Shown here: positions 13,165-24,118 of the stretch, piece after piece
How the letters are laid out: the number at the start of each line of letters is the position of its first letter
Position numbering within the stretch: the stretch's first letter is position 1
NCBI GenBank assembly: GCA_022266195.1
Contig: WHVY01000006.1
Location: 806,001-870,000 of the forward strand
Direction: 5' to 3'
DNA: 64,000 nt
Source of the DNA: Tetranychus cinnabarinus
Lineage: Eukaryota > Arthropoda > Arachnida > Trombidiformes > Tetranychidae
Notes under the pieces: generated by a model
The model's input: the letters and a program-made list of their open reading frames with translations, nothing else
The model's database searches: none
Told to the model about the DNA's origin: nothing
Program-made: the position numbers and the translations under genes

Positions 13165-15229
13165 TTATTGATCGAAATTTTTGTATCTACCATTAATGAT
13201 GTCATTTCGAAATTTAACAACCTCTTCTCCAACAAAAACTCTTTTTGTACCTCTGGGTAATGCACGACATGACTGTAGGTCTATTAAGCTTAAATTTTTA
13301 CAGTTGATCAAAAGCTTTTCAACGGATTCGAAAAGTACCGAGGAGCCTCGTAAGGTAATCACTTTTAAAGGACAGTCCTTTTCAGAGGACAAGGCTTCCA
13401 AAGCTGCCGAGATACCTGTCTGGTGACAGTTGTGCGATATGTCCAATTCTATTAGACTGTGTTTCCACTGTTAAAGAAGAAATACAAAAACAATGATTAA
13501 TGTAAGGAATTGAATTGAATTTGACAAGATTATGAAAAATCAATTTACTATACCTTGCTTACTATCATTTCCAAGCCAGTAGAAAAAATTGTACTACAGT
13601 TGTCAATAGCAAGGTGTTGAAGATTCCAAGCTGGAATTTTAATGATACAACTAGCTGTTACTCGGGGAGAGCCACGGATATCCAATAGCTTGAGATTTTC
13701 AGCATCTTTGGTCAAACTACTGATTACCGGTTCACCGTGGCCATGATCAGAATTATTGCACGGAATACTCAGTTCCTCCAATTTAGGGAAACCAAGAGCG
13801 TTGCCACTTTTGGGTGGTTGAATAAATATATTCCCAAGTCGAAGTATTTGTAAATTAGGACATGATGCTTGTAATGTGTCAACGCGAAGTAAAAATGATG
13901 AATTAGATTGGATATTTGAAAGGTCTAAAGACCTGAGATTGTGGCAATATTTCTGTAAAGAAGAAGAATAAAAAATTAGACAAAAATCAGATGATTAAAT
14001 TGCTAGAACTTAAAATGAATACTTACAGTAATGGCGGTGAACAGGTGAGTTAAACCATTTATTTTATTTTCCGATAAATTTATTGATTTTAATTTGGAGC
14101 CATTCGTTGCCAAGTAGGTTTGGAATGAAGGAAACAGTGGATAGACGACTTTCCTTACTTTATTTCTTCCTTTTTTGCTTCCAGCTCTTTCTGAACGGTC
14201 GGATGCCGAAGTTTGTGAAAGGTCAATTTCTTCAAGGGATGGACAGACTTTAGAAAGAAGATCAAGGATTGTTCCCTCAATTGTATAACAACCACGAAAA
14301 ACAATACTGGTCAATGATTTACCACATGTTTCCAAGATCGGGGCTAAATTTGAGTAATTTAATGTATAGTCCCAACCAGTGAAATTGAGGTGACTTGTAT
14401 TGACCAGAAGAGAAGAAAATTGAACTAACTCAGTTTCACTGGGTTTTTTATTAAAATCACTTAAATCAACTACTCTCCACAGTTTGGGCGTTGATAAAAT
14501 TAAACGGCGCCAATTCTCAGAAACTCTGCACAGATTGAGAAGGTTGATCATAGCTTTGGATTCATCTTGTACCACGAATTCAAATATTTTAACCAATAGT
14601 TCATTAGGTAAAGTTGTTTGTACTTGATTTGAATCATCTACTGTTTCAAAAAAATCTTTTAAAATCAATGGCTGAGGTTTTAACACGATGCAATCGTTAT
14701 GGTTGTTTAAGTTCACGTTATTATTACAGTTAACATTACTGCTATTATTATTTGGCGGCTCTTCGGTTTCCTTCTTTTTTTTACTGTTTCGTTTGTCATC
14801 TTTTTTCTGATCAGTTATTTGATAATCATATTCTTCTTCCCCTTTCAACCTTTTTTGTTTCTTTGAACGTTTCTTAATTTTCCTAATCTTCAAGAGGATT
14901 CGTTCATTTTTCATTGGCACTTTATGTCCTAATTCACTTGATGGCTCCTTTTCTTGTGGCGACGTGACTTTCTCGTCTAATGTAGGAACAGGAGGAGGTC
15001 CAATTGATGCATTAGCATTGCATTGTTGATCTGGTTGGGTTTTGGAGTTTTTCATTTTTTTCCATAGATGATTATTATTTACAGCTAAATCTCTTTTTCC
15101 AACTTTTCCTTCTTCTTCTTCTTGTTTACCGTTATTATCAGATCCTTCTTCCCAAGATCTGTCTTCATATTCACCATCATCAGGCCATAATTGTCCATTT
15201 AAAGAAAATAAAACTCTTGGTTCACCCAT
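13165..15229 (-). CDS. FBXL6: F-box/LRR-repeat protein 6
   Basis: Three minus-strand exons: 15229-14027, 13952-13554 and 13467-13165. All introns fall between codons, giving 634 residues. The start MGEPRVLF was preferred over an in-frame ATG 11 codons upstream; the choice is not certain. Residues 1 to about 200 are a low-complexity, Lys/Glu/Asn-rich region with nuclear-localisation-like basic runs (for example KIRKIKKRSKKQKR). An F-box follows at about 206-256 (LPNELLVKIFEFV ... NWRRLILSTPKLW). Leucine-rich repeats extend to the end. The C-terminal ending SCRALPRGTKRVF matches the FBXL6 family ending (SCRCLPRGLKRAY), which separates it from other FBXL proteins. The expected role is substrate recognition in an SCF ubiquitin ligase through Skp1 binding. 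The long charged N-terminus is the unusual part. Confidence 0.88.
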
Positions 15230-16600
15230 TGGTTTATCAAACAGAATTAAAAAGACTTCCAATGAAGAGTGGAAAAAAGTTTCACTTTATTTTATTTCCC
15301 TCTCTTCGCTTTTCCTTTATAAATCAAATGCTCAATTATTGGTAGTCACAATTGTTAAAATGGCGAATAAGTCAGTGAATAGAGAAATGATAAATCAGAA
15401 GAGAGAGCGAATGCATGTAAAGGTGATTTGATCATTATTGTTATGGTCAATGTTAAAGAAAAAAATACAGTTTCTGAAGCAGTATAAACAATAACACAAG
15501 CTCAAAGCAGAACTTATAGTTTTCAATGGAACTGAGTATACGAATTGATAAATGGCAATCGTTTAAAATAACTTGATTGACCTTTCACAGGTTAAAGTGA
15601 TGTAGTGATGCGAAAGATAAAATATTATGATTAATTTAACACAGTAGTCGTATAGACATAAGATTGAAGGATAATATCATAAAAACACTGATGTTAAATA
15701 AAGAAAATGTTGATTTTGGTGTTAATGATTAAGTTTGAAGAGAAGTAAGATGATAATAAAAGAACAAGAAGAAACTAAAGTGACAGCAAGCAAGTAAAAG
15801 CAGTGTATAAGAACAGCAGAAAGACAAGAAAAGACAGTGAAAGAATCAACACAAAATCACGATGGTTAGATGTATAAGAAGAAGGTAATTTGTTGATTTG
15901 AATTGATGAATCGTAGGTCGTTGATGATTAAATTAGGAAAAAAATAAAGAACAAATCAATTGAAGTAATATAAATTGGTCAAGCAAAGGTAAATAATAAT
16001 AAAACTGGATTAAAAACCAGAACAAGATTTGAAAATGTCAATACTGTAAAAACTGAGAAGCTTTTACCTAAAGTTGCAGAGAGAGAGAAAGAGAGATGGT
16101 AGAAGAGGGAAAAAATTAGGGGAGGAAAAGATAGGAATGGAAGAGAAGAGGGAAAGAAAAAAATTTGCCGATAAATTCAAATCAAAGGAAAAAAGTCAGA
16201 ACTCTTGGTGTTTAATTTCATGCTTTAGATCAACTCTAGTTCAACTTTATTCAGTTAATCTATTTAAATGGATTTCGAAATTAAAAGTTGTCAAATTTGT
16301 ATTCCAAACATTGTTAATCGCTTAGTTACCTTGCCATGTAAGCAATTTTTGCCTGTTGCTAAGAAGTTGCTTGTAATACAAAAGCAGGCATTTTGAGCGC
16401 TCAAAATCTGAATACATCATGTAATCTATCTAATTTTTTTCACTATTGTGTCGGGTTGATCTTTATCTCATGCCTTTTGGATGATTTTATCTTGTGAAAA
16501 GTCGATCTAGTTACTGTAAACACTCTGACTTTATTTATAAACTTGTTTATTAACCTGTGTTGGTAACATGTTGGTAACATGAACGCCTATCATTTGTATT
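15230..16600. other. FBXL6 upstream region, no gene seen
   Basis: A/G-rich plus-strand sequence, with a GAGAGAAA-rich patch around 16075-16160 that gives an 83-codon low-complexity ORF. I regard that ORF as compositional. It should include the FBXL6 promoter. Confidence 0.5.
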
Positions 16601-16641
16601 CCCGGTATTTTTGTATGGGATTCAACAAGATTTGACATAAC

Positions 16642-17566
16642 ATGAGCAGCAGATGGGATGAACCGGACGGTTGTGATTTTGATGAGATAACTACGTTGAT
16701 TATTATGAAAACAGACAATCTTGAGGAAAAGGATTTGAATTATCGTTGGTCAGAAGCAAAGGAAAAGTTTTTGAAAAACTCAGGCACCCAACCAGATCTG
16801 CAATGATTAAAAAATATGATTATTGACTTTTATTTTCATGAATTGCTCAAATCGCGATTCACAATCTGTTGTCTTCGTTTGGTGATTGGTTTCTGATAAG
16901 TCATCCAATTTTGATCAAGCAAAAGACAAGGTAACTGAAAAATATAAATGACTGACTCACCTGGTGCTATGCAGATAACTTTCCATAAGACATCAACCGG
17001 TTGTACATTGGAATTTTTCTGGACCAATTCTCGACTCTTCTCCTTGACCAACCATGTTAATGGTGTGTGAGGAGTTTCCTTTGGCTGGTTTGGCACTTTA
17101 TCACTTCCACTGAACTCATTTTTGTGTAAAAACGAGTTACCAGCGGCAACAAATTTGAAAATTAGACTATTTTTCCATTTGATTGCGAACCTTTTGCTCT
17201 TTATGTTCTCCATCAGACGAATCCAAGAAAATTTGGCTTCCTAATGTAAACCAGGATTTCTGCAGCAAGCTGGGCTGAATGACGAAAAAGGACGAAGTCT
17301 TTTGCTAATCACATTAAAAGATGATGAGGCCAAGTTGGTTTTCCTTGAGGATCGATCCAATGCTGCACCATTCACCTCTGTACCCATCCGAAAACTAACA
17401 AAATTCAACTAAACTGGTAGTTTTGCAGCAAGAATACGAAAAGATAAAAGTTAGTTATCAAAATGAAAGATTGTATGCTATTAATATCAATCAACCATCC
17501 ACTGAAAAAGCCAATGCATTTGCTCCCTCTAAGGTTAATTTGCATTATTCACGGGGAAAGTCCTGA
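16642..17566. pseudogene. Cluster of coding-like fragments, probably an eroded gene or retroposon
   Basis: Several open stretches with coding-like amino acid composition sit together but do not form one model. They are: plus 16642-16806 (MSSRWDEPDG..., 54 codons); minus 17213-16836, extendable upstream to about 17240 (MENIKSKRFAIKWKNS..., 125 codons); plus about 17275-17412 (...LLLITLKDDEAKLVFLED..., ending TAA); and plus about 17413-17566 (...LQQEYEKIKVSYQNE..., ending TGA). The two last plus frames are separated by a stop. I do not recognise a family. Decay of an old retroelement or a duplicated gene is the simplest reading, but two small overlapping genes cannot be excluded. Confidence 0.25.
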
Positions 17567-19128
17567 TGAATAGTCATGTCAAAGAGTTTATAATTAAATA
17601 ACAGTCCCTTGCCATTGTCTAAAGGCTTACAAAATGTTTAGCCCAAGAAAACCTAGATAATTGAGTTCATTTCTTTAGATTAAGAGTTCAGTTACTAATA
17701 CAATCAACCTAGAACCATTGTTACTACCAATCAGCGTCTCTCTCAGTGTACAAGAGTTCAACTAACATCGAATGACATTATCCTCAATTTTTCAAATGGC
17801 TGTTGAAATATCATTTTGAGTCTGGTGAAAAGCAAATCAAAAAAGTTAGAAATGTAAAACGCAAAACAATTTGCTTTGCCTTTTATCAAATAGGGCTTTT
17901 AAAACTGTAACAAAATCATACCATGAAAATTCAGCAGATCAACCCATGGCATCTAGAATTTTATTTCTTTGGTCAATTGGACGACATTAGAGTCTCTCAG
18001 TTATCCCAGTAACTGAAGCGTGATTGAAACAGCAGGACGAATACACCAGCAGGATCAAGGCTTTTGAGCAAAAACAAGTGTTTTGGGTTCAACATACAAA
18101 ATGTAGCAAAAAATGAAGCAAAACATATTTGATGCTTTCAAGAGTTTGCATGAAATCCTAATTATTGAGGACTGTAATAACAAAATGGTAAAAATTAATG
18201 ATACTTATTAGCTTCTAAATTAATTCATAAAATAGCTTATTCATTGACTTACTCATGTTTATCCCGATCTTAGAAACATTTGGCTAATCATTGACCAGTA
18301 TTGTTATTCACATGAACATAAAACTATCCAGTCTTCTCTCTAAAATTAGTCCATTCCTTGATGAAATCAATCTTTCACAGACTCCACGAGACTCGTGACT
18401 TTTAAATGGTATCAAGAAAGATGTTCAGCTAATACAATTTGCTACTCAATTTGAGGAAATGATTCCAGGCTGAATATTTTGACTAAAATTCGAGTACTCT
18501 TGACTACATGTCATAATTCTTGTAGTATAATCTGGAAATTTTAAGAAAGTTAGATTTTTAGTTGTGGTTGAATGTTTTCTGAAATTTATGCTGTTACTGT
18601 TTCTTCTGAATTGACAGATTGGTTGAGAAAGAATAATCTTTCCTCAATTTAAGCCAAATCTTGGAAATTGGTGTTTTTCATGGATAAACTGACAACCTTA
18701 CTTCTGACTTTTCAGTGTTAGTTGTTTGTTATCCCAAACCAATAAACCAGCCCATACCTATTTAGGTCTCAATAGTTTTTAGCAACTCGTATCACTAACC
18801 ATAAGAAAGTTGGATACAGGGTTTAAAAGCACTGAGGATGAGTGAAAAAAAGAAGGAAACTTTTTCGTGTAAAAATACGTTAAAGATTATATTTAACTTC
18901 ATCTTCATCATCTCCATTTCCATCTTCCCCTCAATGGTTGTTTATTTTACCGATCTCTCATCTCTCACCCACTCCTCCTCATCACTTTTAACTTCAACAT
19001 CATCAGCAAATCACTTCTTTTAACGGTTCTTTTTTTCCTATTCTGTAAGCTGAACCATTAGCAAGTTAAACTCGGAAGTTACTCTTCATTTGTGAATCTA
19101 ACAAGAAAAGAGACCAAGTCTATCAAAA
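17567..19128. other. Troponin I upstream region
   Basis: Mostly non-coding. Short interrupted reading frames on the plus strand around 17800-18110 resemble further erosion of the neighbouring fragments but carry many stops. The last few hundred bases should contain the troponin I promoter and 5' UTR. Confidence 0.4.
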
Positions 19129-20334
19129 ATGCTGGTAATCTACTAATTTCTATTCATAATCAGTTGATTTATTCCATTCCATCTCGTTCCTTCATCTAAT
19201 AACTAACATTGACCATCATCTATTCAAGTCTATCTCTTGTTACAGACTTGTTTCCCAACAAGAAATATCCAACTCCAAATAATCCATCCATTTAGTGTCC
19301 AAATTTTGTTGATTGTTATACAATGTGATTACTTAATTTTATTTCTTTGATTGTTATGTTTGTAGGATGACAAAGAAAGAAGGAAAGCCGAGGTTCGAGC
19401 TCGACTCGAGGCTCAAACCCGCAAAAAGCGAGGTTTCATGACACCAGAGAGGAAAAAGCGACTCAGGGTAAGTAGGAAATGGTTTAATATTTTTGTACAT
19501 TCCTATTAATTGATATGAAATACTTTAAAGAACCTTCTTCGAAGAAAAGCTGCTGAAGCACTGAAACGTGAACAGGAACGGAAAGCTGAGGAACGAAGAA
19601 GAATCATTCGAGAGCGAACTGGAACTCCCAAAAATTTGGACGGAGTCAATGAAGGTAATGTAATACTAATACTACAGTAATTGACTTACTGAAGTTCCGA
19701 TTTTTAACCTAAATTGTTGATTTTCATTTTCTAATCTGATTCTCTTGACTATTAGCAACCTTACAATCAATTGTGAAGGAATACTTCAAACGAGTTCAAG
19801 ACCTTGAAAGCAAAAAATGGGACTTGGATAGAGCAACTCGACTCAAAGAGTTAGAGGTAAACAATTTGGAATCAGCCAATTCTCGAGTGATTTTAACATT
19901 CAATTTTTTCGTTTTCAGCTTAAAGAGTTACAAGAGAAAGTCAATGATTTGAAAGGAAAATTGTAAGTAATTTAATTGATTTGAGTTCAAATTCATGATT
20001 ATTCTGTTTCTCCTTATTTTTAGCGTGATTCCTCCATTGAAAAAGGTTTCCAAGACTGCCAATCAGTAAGTAAATTCATCAAGTATTTTTAAACCTTTCA
20101 ACTAATTTTGTTTCAATCTTACTTAGGCTGGAAAAGATTCGAATGTTTACTGCTCGTGTTTCCCAAATGGATTATCGGAATCAACTGAAGCAGGTCCAGA
20201 AGAAAGATTATCGACTTGAAGGAGTCGATGAAATTGCTGTTTCTAAGCCTGAATGGGCTCAACCAAAGAGTAAGACGACTTCAATTTCCGAAGTTGTTTC
20301 CGAAGTTGTCTCTGCTGATGAAGCAGAGGATTAA
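19129..20334 (+). CDS. wupA-like (TnI): Troponin I (wings-up A type)
   Basis: Seven coding exons: 19129-19134 (ATG CTG only), 19366-19467, 19531-19654, 19756-19856, 19919-19962, 20024-20065 and 20127-20334. All introns are GT-AG and in frame, giving 208 residues, the usual arthropod size. Diagnostic matches to insect troponin I are KRGFMTPERKKRLR, the RKAEERRRIIRERTGTPKNL block, the KKWDLD segment of the troponin-T-binding coiled coil, and the C-terminal DYRNQLKQVQKKDY region. It is the inhibitory subunit of the muscle thin-filament troponin complex and blocks actomyosin at low calcium. The six-base first coding exon is short but supported by a clean donor. No mutually exclusive alternative exons like those of Drosophila wupA were found. 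Confidence 0.96.
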
Positions 20335-20406
20335 TTGATCTTACCTTATTTAATATTTAATCTAACCTTGCTGCAGTCATGTACCAAAATTGACAATTTA
20401 TGAACA

Positions 20407-20412
20407 AATAAA
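20407..20412 (+). terminator. Poly(A) signal of troponin I
   Basis: AATAAA, 73 bases after the troponin I stop codon, followed by an A-rich run. Position and context fit a cleavage signal. Confidence 0.6.
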
Positions 20413-20507
20413 AAAAACTTAACAATAAAAACTGAATCACTTTGTTTGCAAGATACAAGATAATTAACTGCGACACAGAAAATTTTTATAATAAATTGAA
20501 TATTATT

Positions 20508-20513
20508 TTTATT
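20508..20513 (-). terminator. Poly(A) signal of the AT-hook-like gene
   Basis: On the minus strand this reads AATAAA, 40 bases after the stop codon of the PRGRGKK-repeat gene. It lies only about 95 bp from the troponin I signal on the other strand. Confidence 0.6.
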
Positions 20514-20552
20514 GATGAAGAGGGTTTTGCATATGATGAAACATCTTGACAA

Positions 20553-21416
20553 TTAAGCTTTGACTTTCTTGCCGCGACCACGAGGTTTCTCTACCTCTGG
20601 CTCAGGAACGGGCTCTGGCTCTTCCTCCATTTCTTCATCTTCGTTCTTAGATTTTGCTTCAGATTCAGCAACTTTGGCTTTCTTACCTCGTCCACGCGGT
20701 TTTTCTTCAACAGTTTCTTCAACAACAGGTTTTTTGAGATTACGTTGAGATCTTTTAACTGCTACTTGACCTTTCTTAGCTTTCTTCTCAGGAATTGTTT
20801 CGGCCTCAGCCTCAGCCTCGGCCTCGTCTTCAATCACTTCCTCTTTGGCTTTGGGCTTGGGTTCAGAAGCTTTGGTTTTCTTGCCGCGCCCACGAGGTTT
20901 ATCTTCGACCACTGGCTCAGGAACGGGTTCTGACTCATCCTCAACATCTTTCTCTTCGTTCTTAGATTTTGGTTCAGCTTCAGTAGCTTTTACTTTCTTG
21001 CCGCGCCCACGAGGTTTTTCTTGTTTTGTTTCAGGCACGGATTCTGGTTCAGGTACGGATTCTGACTCAGGTTCGGGTTCAGGCTCTTCTGCAACTTCTT
21101 TGTCATCGCTTTTAGGCTTTGGTTCAGCTTCAGGAGCCTTGGCTTTCTTGCCACGGCCACGAGGCTTTTCTTGTTTTGACTCAGGAACAGATTCTGGCTC
21201 AGCTACAGCTTCTGGCTCAGGCACTGGTTCTGGTTCATCTTCAATTTCTTTTTCGCCGTTTTTAGCTTTAGGCTCGGCTTCAGCAACTTTGGCTTTCTTA
21301 CCTCGTCCACGCGGTTTTTCTTCAACCACTGGCTTGGCTACCACCTCGTCAGTTTCCATTGCTGCATTTTTAGCATCACCATTTGAAATAACTTTTGAAT
21401 TCTTGGCTTTTGCCAT
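20553..21416 (-). CDS. Unidentified protein with six PRGRGKK (AT-hook-like) repeats
   Basis: Single minus-strand exon, 287 residues. Six copies of KPRGRGKK (first at about 34-41, last ending four residues from the C-terminus, RGRGKKVKA) are separated by 30-65 residue spacers. The spacers combine a Lys/Ala block, an acidic Glu/Asp run and Pro-Glu dipeptides (EPEPVPEPE). The core resembles the AT-hook (PRGRP) but has Gly-Lys instead of Arg-Pro after RGR, so minor-groove DNA binding is an inference. The strong charge and lack of a signal peptide or membrane segment fit a nuclear HMGA-like chromatin protein. The repeat is also visible in DNA, so unequal crossing-over could change copy number. A 200-codon antisense ORF (20845-21447) is only its shadow. 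No named orthologue is recognised. Confidence 0.72.
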   Translation of the reverse strand: MAKAKNSKVISNGDAKNAAMETDEVVAKPVVEEKPRGRGKKAKVAEAEPKAKNGEKEIEDEPEPVPEPEAVAEPESVPESKQEKPRGRGKKAKAPEAEPKPKSDDKEVAEEPEPEPESESVPEPESVPETKQEKPRGRGKKVKATEAEPKSKNEEKDVEDESEPVPEPVVEDKPRGRGKKTKASEPKPKAKEEVIEDEAEAEAEAETIPEKKAKKGQVAVKRSQRNLKKPVVEETVEEKPRGRGKKAKVAESEAKSKNEDEEMEEEPEPVPEPEVEKPRGRGKKVKA

Positions 21417-21776
21417 TATTGAAAAAAATTATAAGGAACAAAAATAAAAGAAATGAATGAAATAATTAGACAATAATGATTAACTCGTTTAATCAGGAAA
21501 CAACGTTTTCAAAAATTAACAAAAGAATAAAATGAAAGATAAAAGCGCGCTAAATTCATCATCATTGAAGACAGAAAACTTCCGCCATCTATCAACAAAC
21601 AGCGAAGGTTCTTACCGGCTGAATTTGCTGTATTCCTTGAGATGGCACTGTCATCGTTTTTAAAAATCAGCTTTTAAATTTGTTTTTACATGATAATGTC
21701 TTTAATTCCTTGATTGATTCAGATTGTTGCTTAGATCTTTATTGATTTATTTTTTGATTCACTAAACCTCATTATT
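21417..21776. promoter_or_regulatory. Putative bidirectional promoter region
   Basis: The PRGRGKK-repeat gene (minus, ATG at 21416) and INTS10 (plus, ATG at 21777) start head to head, 360 bp apart. No other gene lies between them, so the interval should carry both promoters and 5' leaders. I cannot point to specific core elements. Confidence 0.5.
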
Positions 21777-24118
21777 ATGGGGACATTGTTTAAAAATCAG
21801 AATACTGACGATAGTAAGAAAATGCCTGCTGAAGATATTGAAAATTTTTGTATCAAAAAAGCCAAACTAAGCATTAGCAATGGCGACTCTAATTTAGCTA
21901 AATCATGGTTTCTCGCTGCTTCAAATTTATTCCCTGATTCCCATGCTATCAAGGTAATCGATATTTTACGTTTAAATGATGAACATTTACTGACTAAGTT
22001 TTCTTTATTTTCAATAGTTTGAACAGTATTTACAAGCGAAGGAGGAAGGACGCTTAATGGATGCATGTCGTCATTTGGATGAAATTTTTTCCCAAAAGAA
22101 TCAATCAATGAGTGTTAATATTAATCAAGAGATGCAGAAAATTATAACAGCAGTTAAAGGAACTATCAATAGCCCAAGTTCAACATTTTATCGTAACCTT
22201 TTCAATTGTTTTTCGCCAGCTGCTCAACATAGACTTCTTCTTGATGTTGCTAATCTGTGTGCTGATCCAATGGAAGCATGCCAATTGATGTTGTTAATTA
22301 TGAAGAAGTTTCCTAACAAAATTAACGAGCATGCTAGTAATCTTCTGCAATTGATTAAAAGAGCTGAAGAAAATCAAGAAAGTCTTAGAAACTCAGACTA
22401 CTTCAACAAGTTGCTGGTTTTTGATATTTTGCCTGTTATTTTGTCTCCTGAATCAAATCTTGATACTTCACTCTCTCTAATGTTATCATTGCTTGATCGG
22501 ACTATTGAATTTTATTGCCATATAAGTATCATAGGACAACTCAAAGATGAAGAGACTATTAACGATTTGCATGTCATGGATAAAGAAACCGAAGCCCGTT
22601 TCGAAGACGTTTTTAACATGTTTGGAAAGCGTCTTGGTTGGGATCTTTTGGTATGCGAGGAACATCGGACCCAAGAGAGTTTTCTTTCTGGTATTATTCT
22701 AGCTCATCTTCAAAAAATCAAGAAATTTTTCCAAGATATTACAACTGTTAGTATGAGTTCAGAAGCCGATGGCCCTATAGATCTTAGCTCGTCCAATGCT
22801 AAAGTTGACTACAGAGGAATTCATGTTAGTCAAGTAATATATGGTGCCTTTTTACTTTTCGTACGTTGTCTTCATAAATATATGAAAGAAACTGCGGGAA
22901 AATTGATTCTCGTTGAGCAAGGAGCCTCTTACAAAGGAGATCCTGTCAAAAAGCGAAAAATTCATTTAAAATCGTCATCACCAATCATTTTTACCGATAA
23001 TTCTGAACTTCAAGAAAATTTTACTGCTGCTCTTCAGGCTATTGAATTTCTCAATCAGGATTATAATTTAATAAAAGGTAAAGTTGTGATTTTCAATCAA
23101 ACAATCAATTAATTTCATTTTTAATTTCAGAAACATCGACCAAGTTTCAAGCTACGAAAGTATTTGAGTCACGAGTGTATGAGATGCTCAAACAAGATTG
23201 CCTTATTTACCGGGTAAGAATGATCTCTGATGCTTCTTTCTAATTTTTTACTAATTCCGATGTCTTTTCATTTTAGGGTAATCATGATGAATGTGTAAAG
23301 TCTCTTGAAGCAAGTTGTAAAACAAATGTAAAGTCTTGTCTTCAATCAATTTCAGCTGCTCTTATGAGCTATAATTATTCACTTGCTCTGAAATATTCTC
23401 TCGATGGTGTTTCAATGTTAACGAAAGTTCCTGAATCCAAAGAAGAAGATGATAAACCTAAGTTGAAATGCAATAATAATTATGGACGTCAAGTTGTTTT
23501 CATCAATTACAACAGAAATGACATCTTAACTTATTGCATTGAAGTTATCATTTCATGTCTGAAAGATCGTGTTCTTCTTTCTGTCAAACCATCTGACCTC
23601 GGATTAGGACATCTGATAGTTTTATCCCAATACAACTGGCCTAAAGAGGTTGATCTTTTTCTCAAATGTATTGCGACTATACGAAAAAAAGTTACTGGAT
23701 CTCCTACTACAACGGTGAAATTTGTTTACCTGCATTTCTGTGATTTTATTTTCAATCCTGATATATTGGAAGAGTTCATGTCATTAGTAAATGCGAAAGG
23801 AATTACATTAGAAATCAAAGATCAGGGGAAAGGTAAAAATTTGTTTCAATTTGTGTTTATATTAATTTATCAGCCATTTTCTTAATCCATAATGTTATAT
23901 TTTCATTTATTGATTGCTTTCTCTTCTCTTTCTTTACAGTAACTCCTCAAATAAGTAAATTTTCTAAATCTAAAACTATGACTACTCGAGGAGTCAACAA
24001 AAATGCCAAAGAAGAGATCAAAACAATTCTAGTAAACCAGATGAAGAAAAGCAAATTCATTTTGGAACCGTCATTGTTCACTAATTTTATTCTTGACCAC
24101 GTAAAAGATCTATCTTAA
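21777..24118 (+). CDS. INTS10: Integrator complex subunit 10
   Basis: Five exons: 21777-21953, 22018-23077, 23131-23213, 23277-23832 and 23940-24118. All junctions are GT-AG and in frame, giving 684 residues (human INTS10 has 710). Matches to INTS10 include the N-terminal helical repeat (LAKSWFLAASNLFPDSHAIK), KLLVFDILPVI, the FEDVFNMFGKRLGWDLL segment, and the C-terminal LGHLIVLSQYNWPKEVDLFLK and TTRGVNKNAKEEIK. The protein is all-helical, with no catalytic residues expected. It is part of the Integrator module with INTS13/14 that acts in snRNA 3'-end processing and promoter-proximal termination by RNA polymerase II. The 3' UTR has only variant poly(A) signals (for example ATTAAA near 24182). 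Confidence 0.93.

Noticed and set aside
16936..16961. GTGAGT...TTTCAG pair inside the minus-strand 125-codon ORF
   Set aside because: It looks like an intron but is only about 26 bp, too short to splice, and the frame runs straight through it.
20845..21447. 200-codon plus-strand ORF rich in Ser/Gly with PRPRG repeats
   Set aside because: It is the antisense shadow of the PRGRGKK-repeat gene. Its repeats mirror that gene, and only the minus strand has a plausible start, stop and poly(A) signal.
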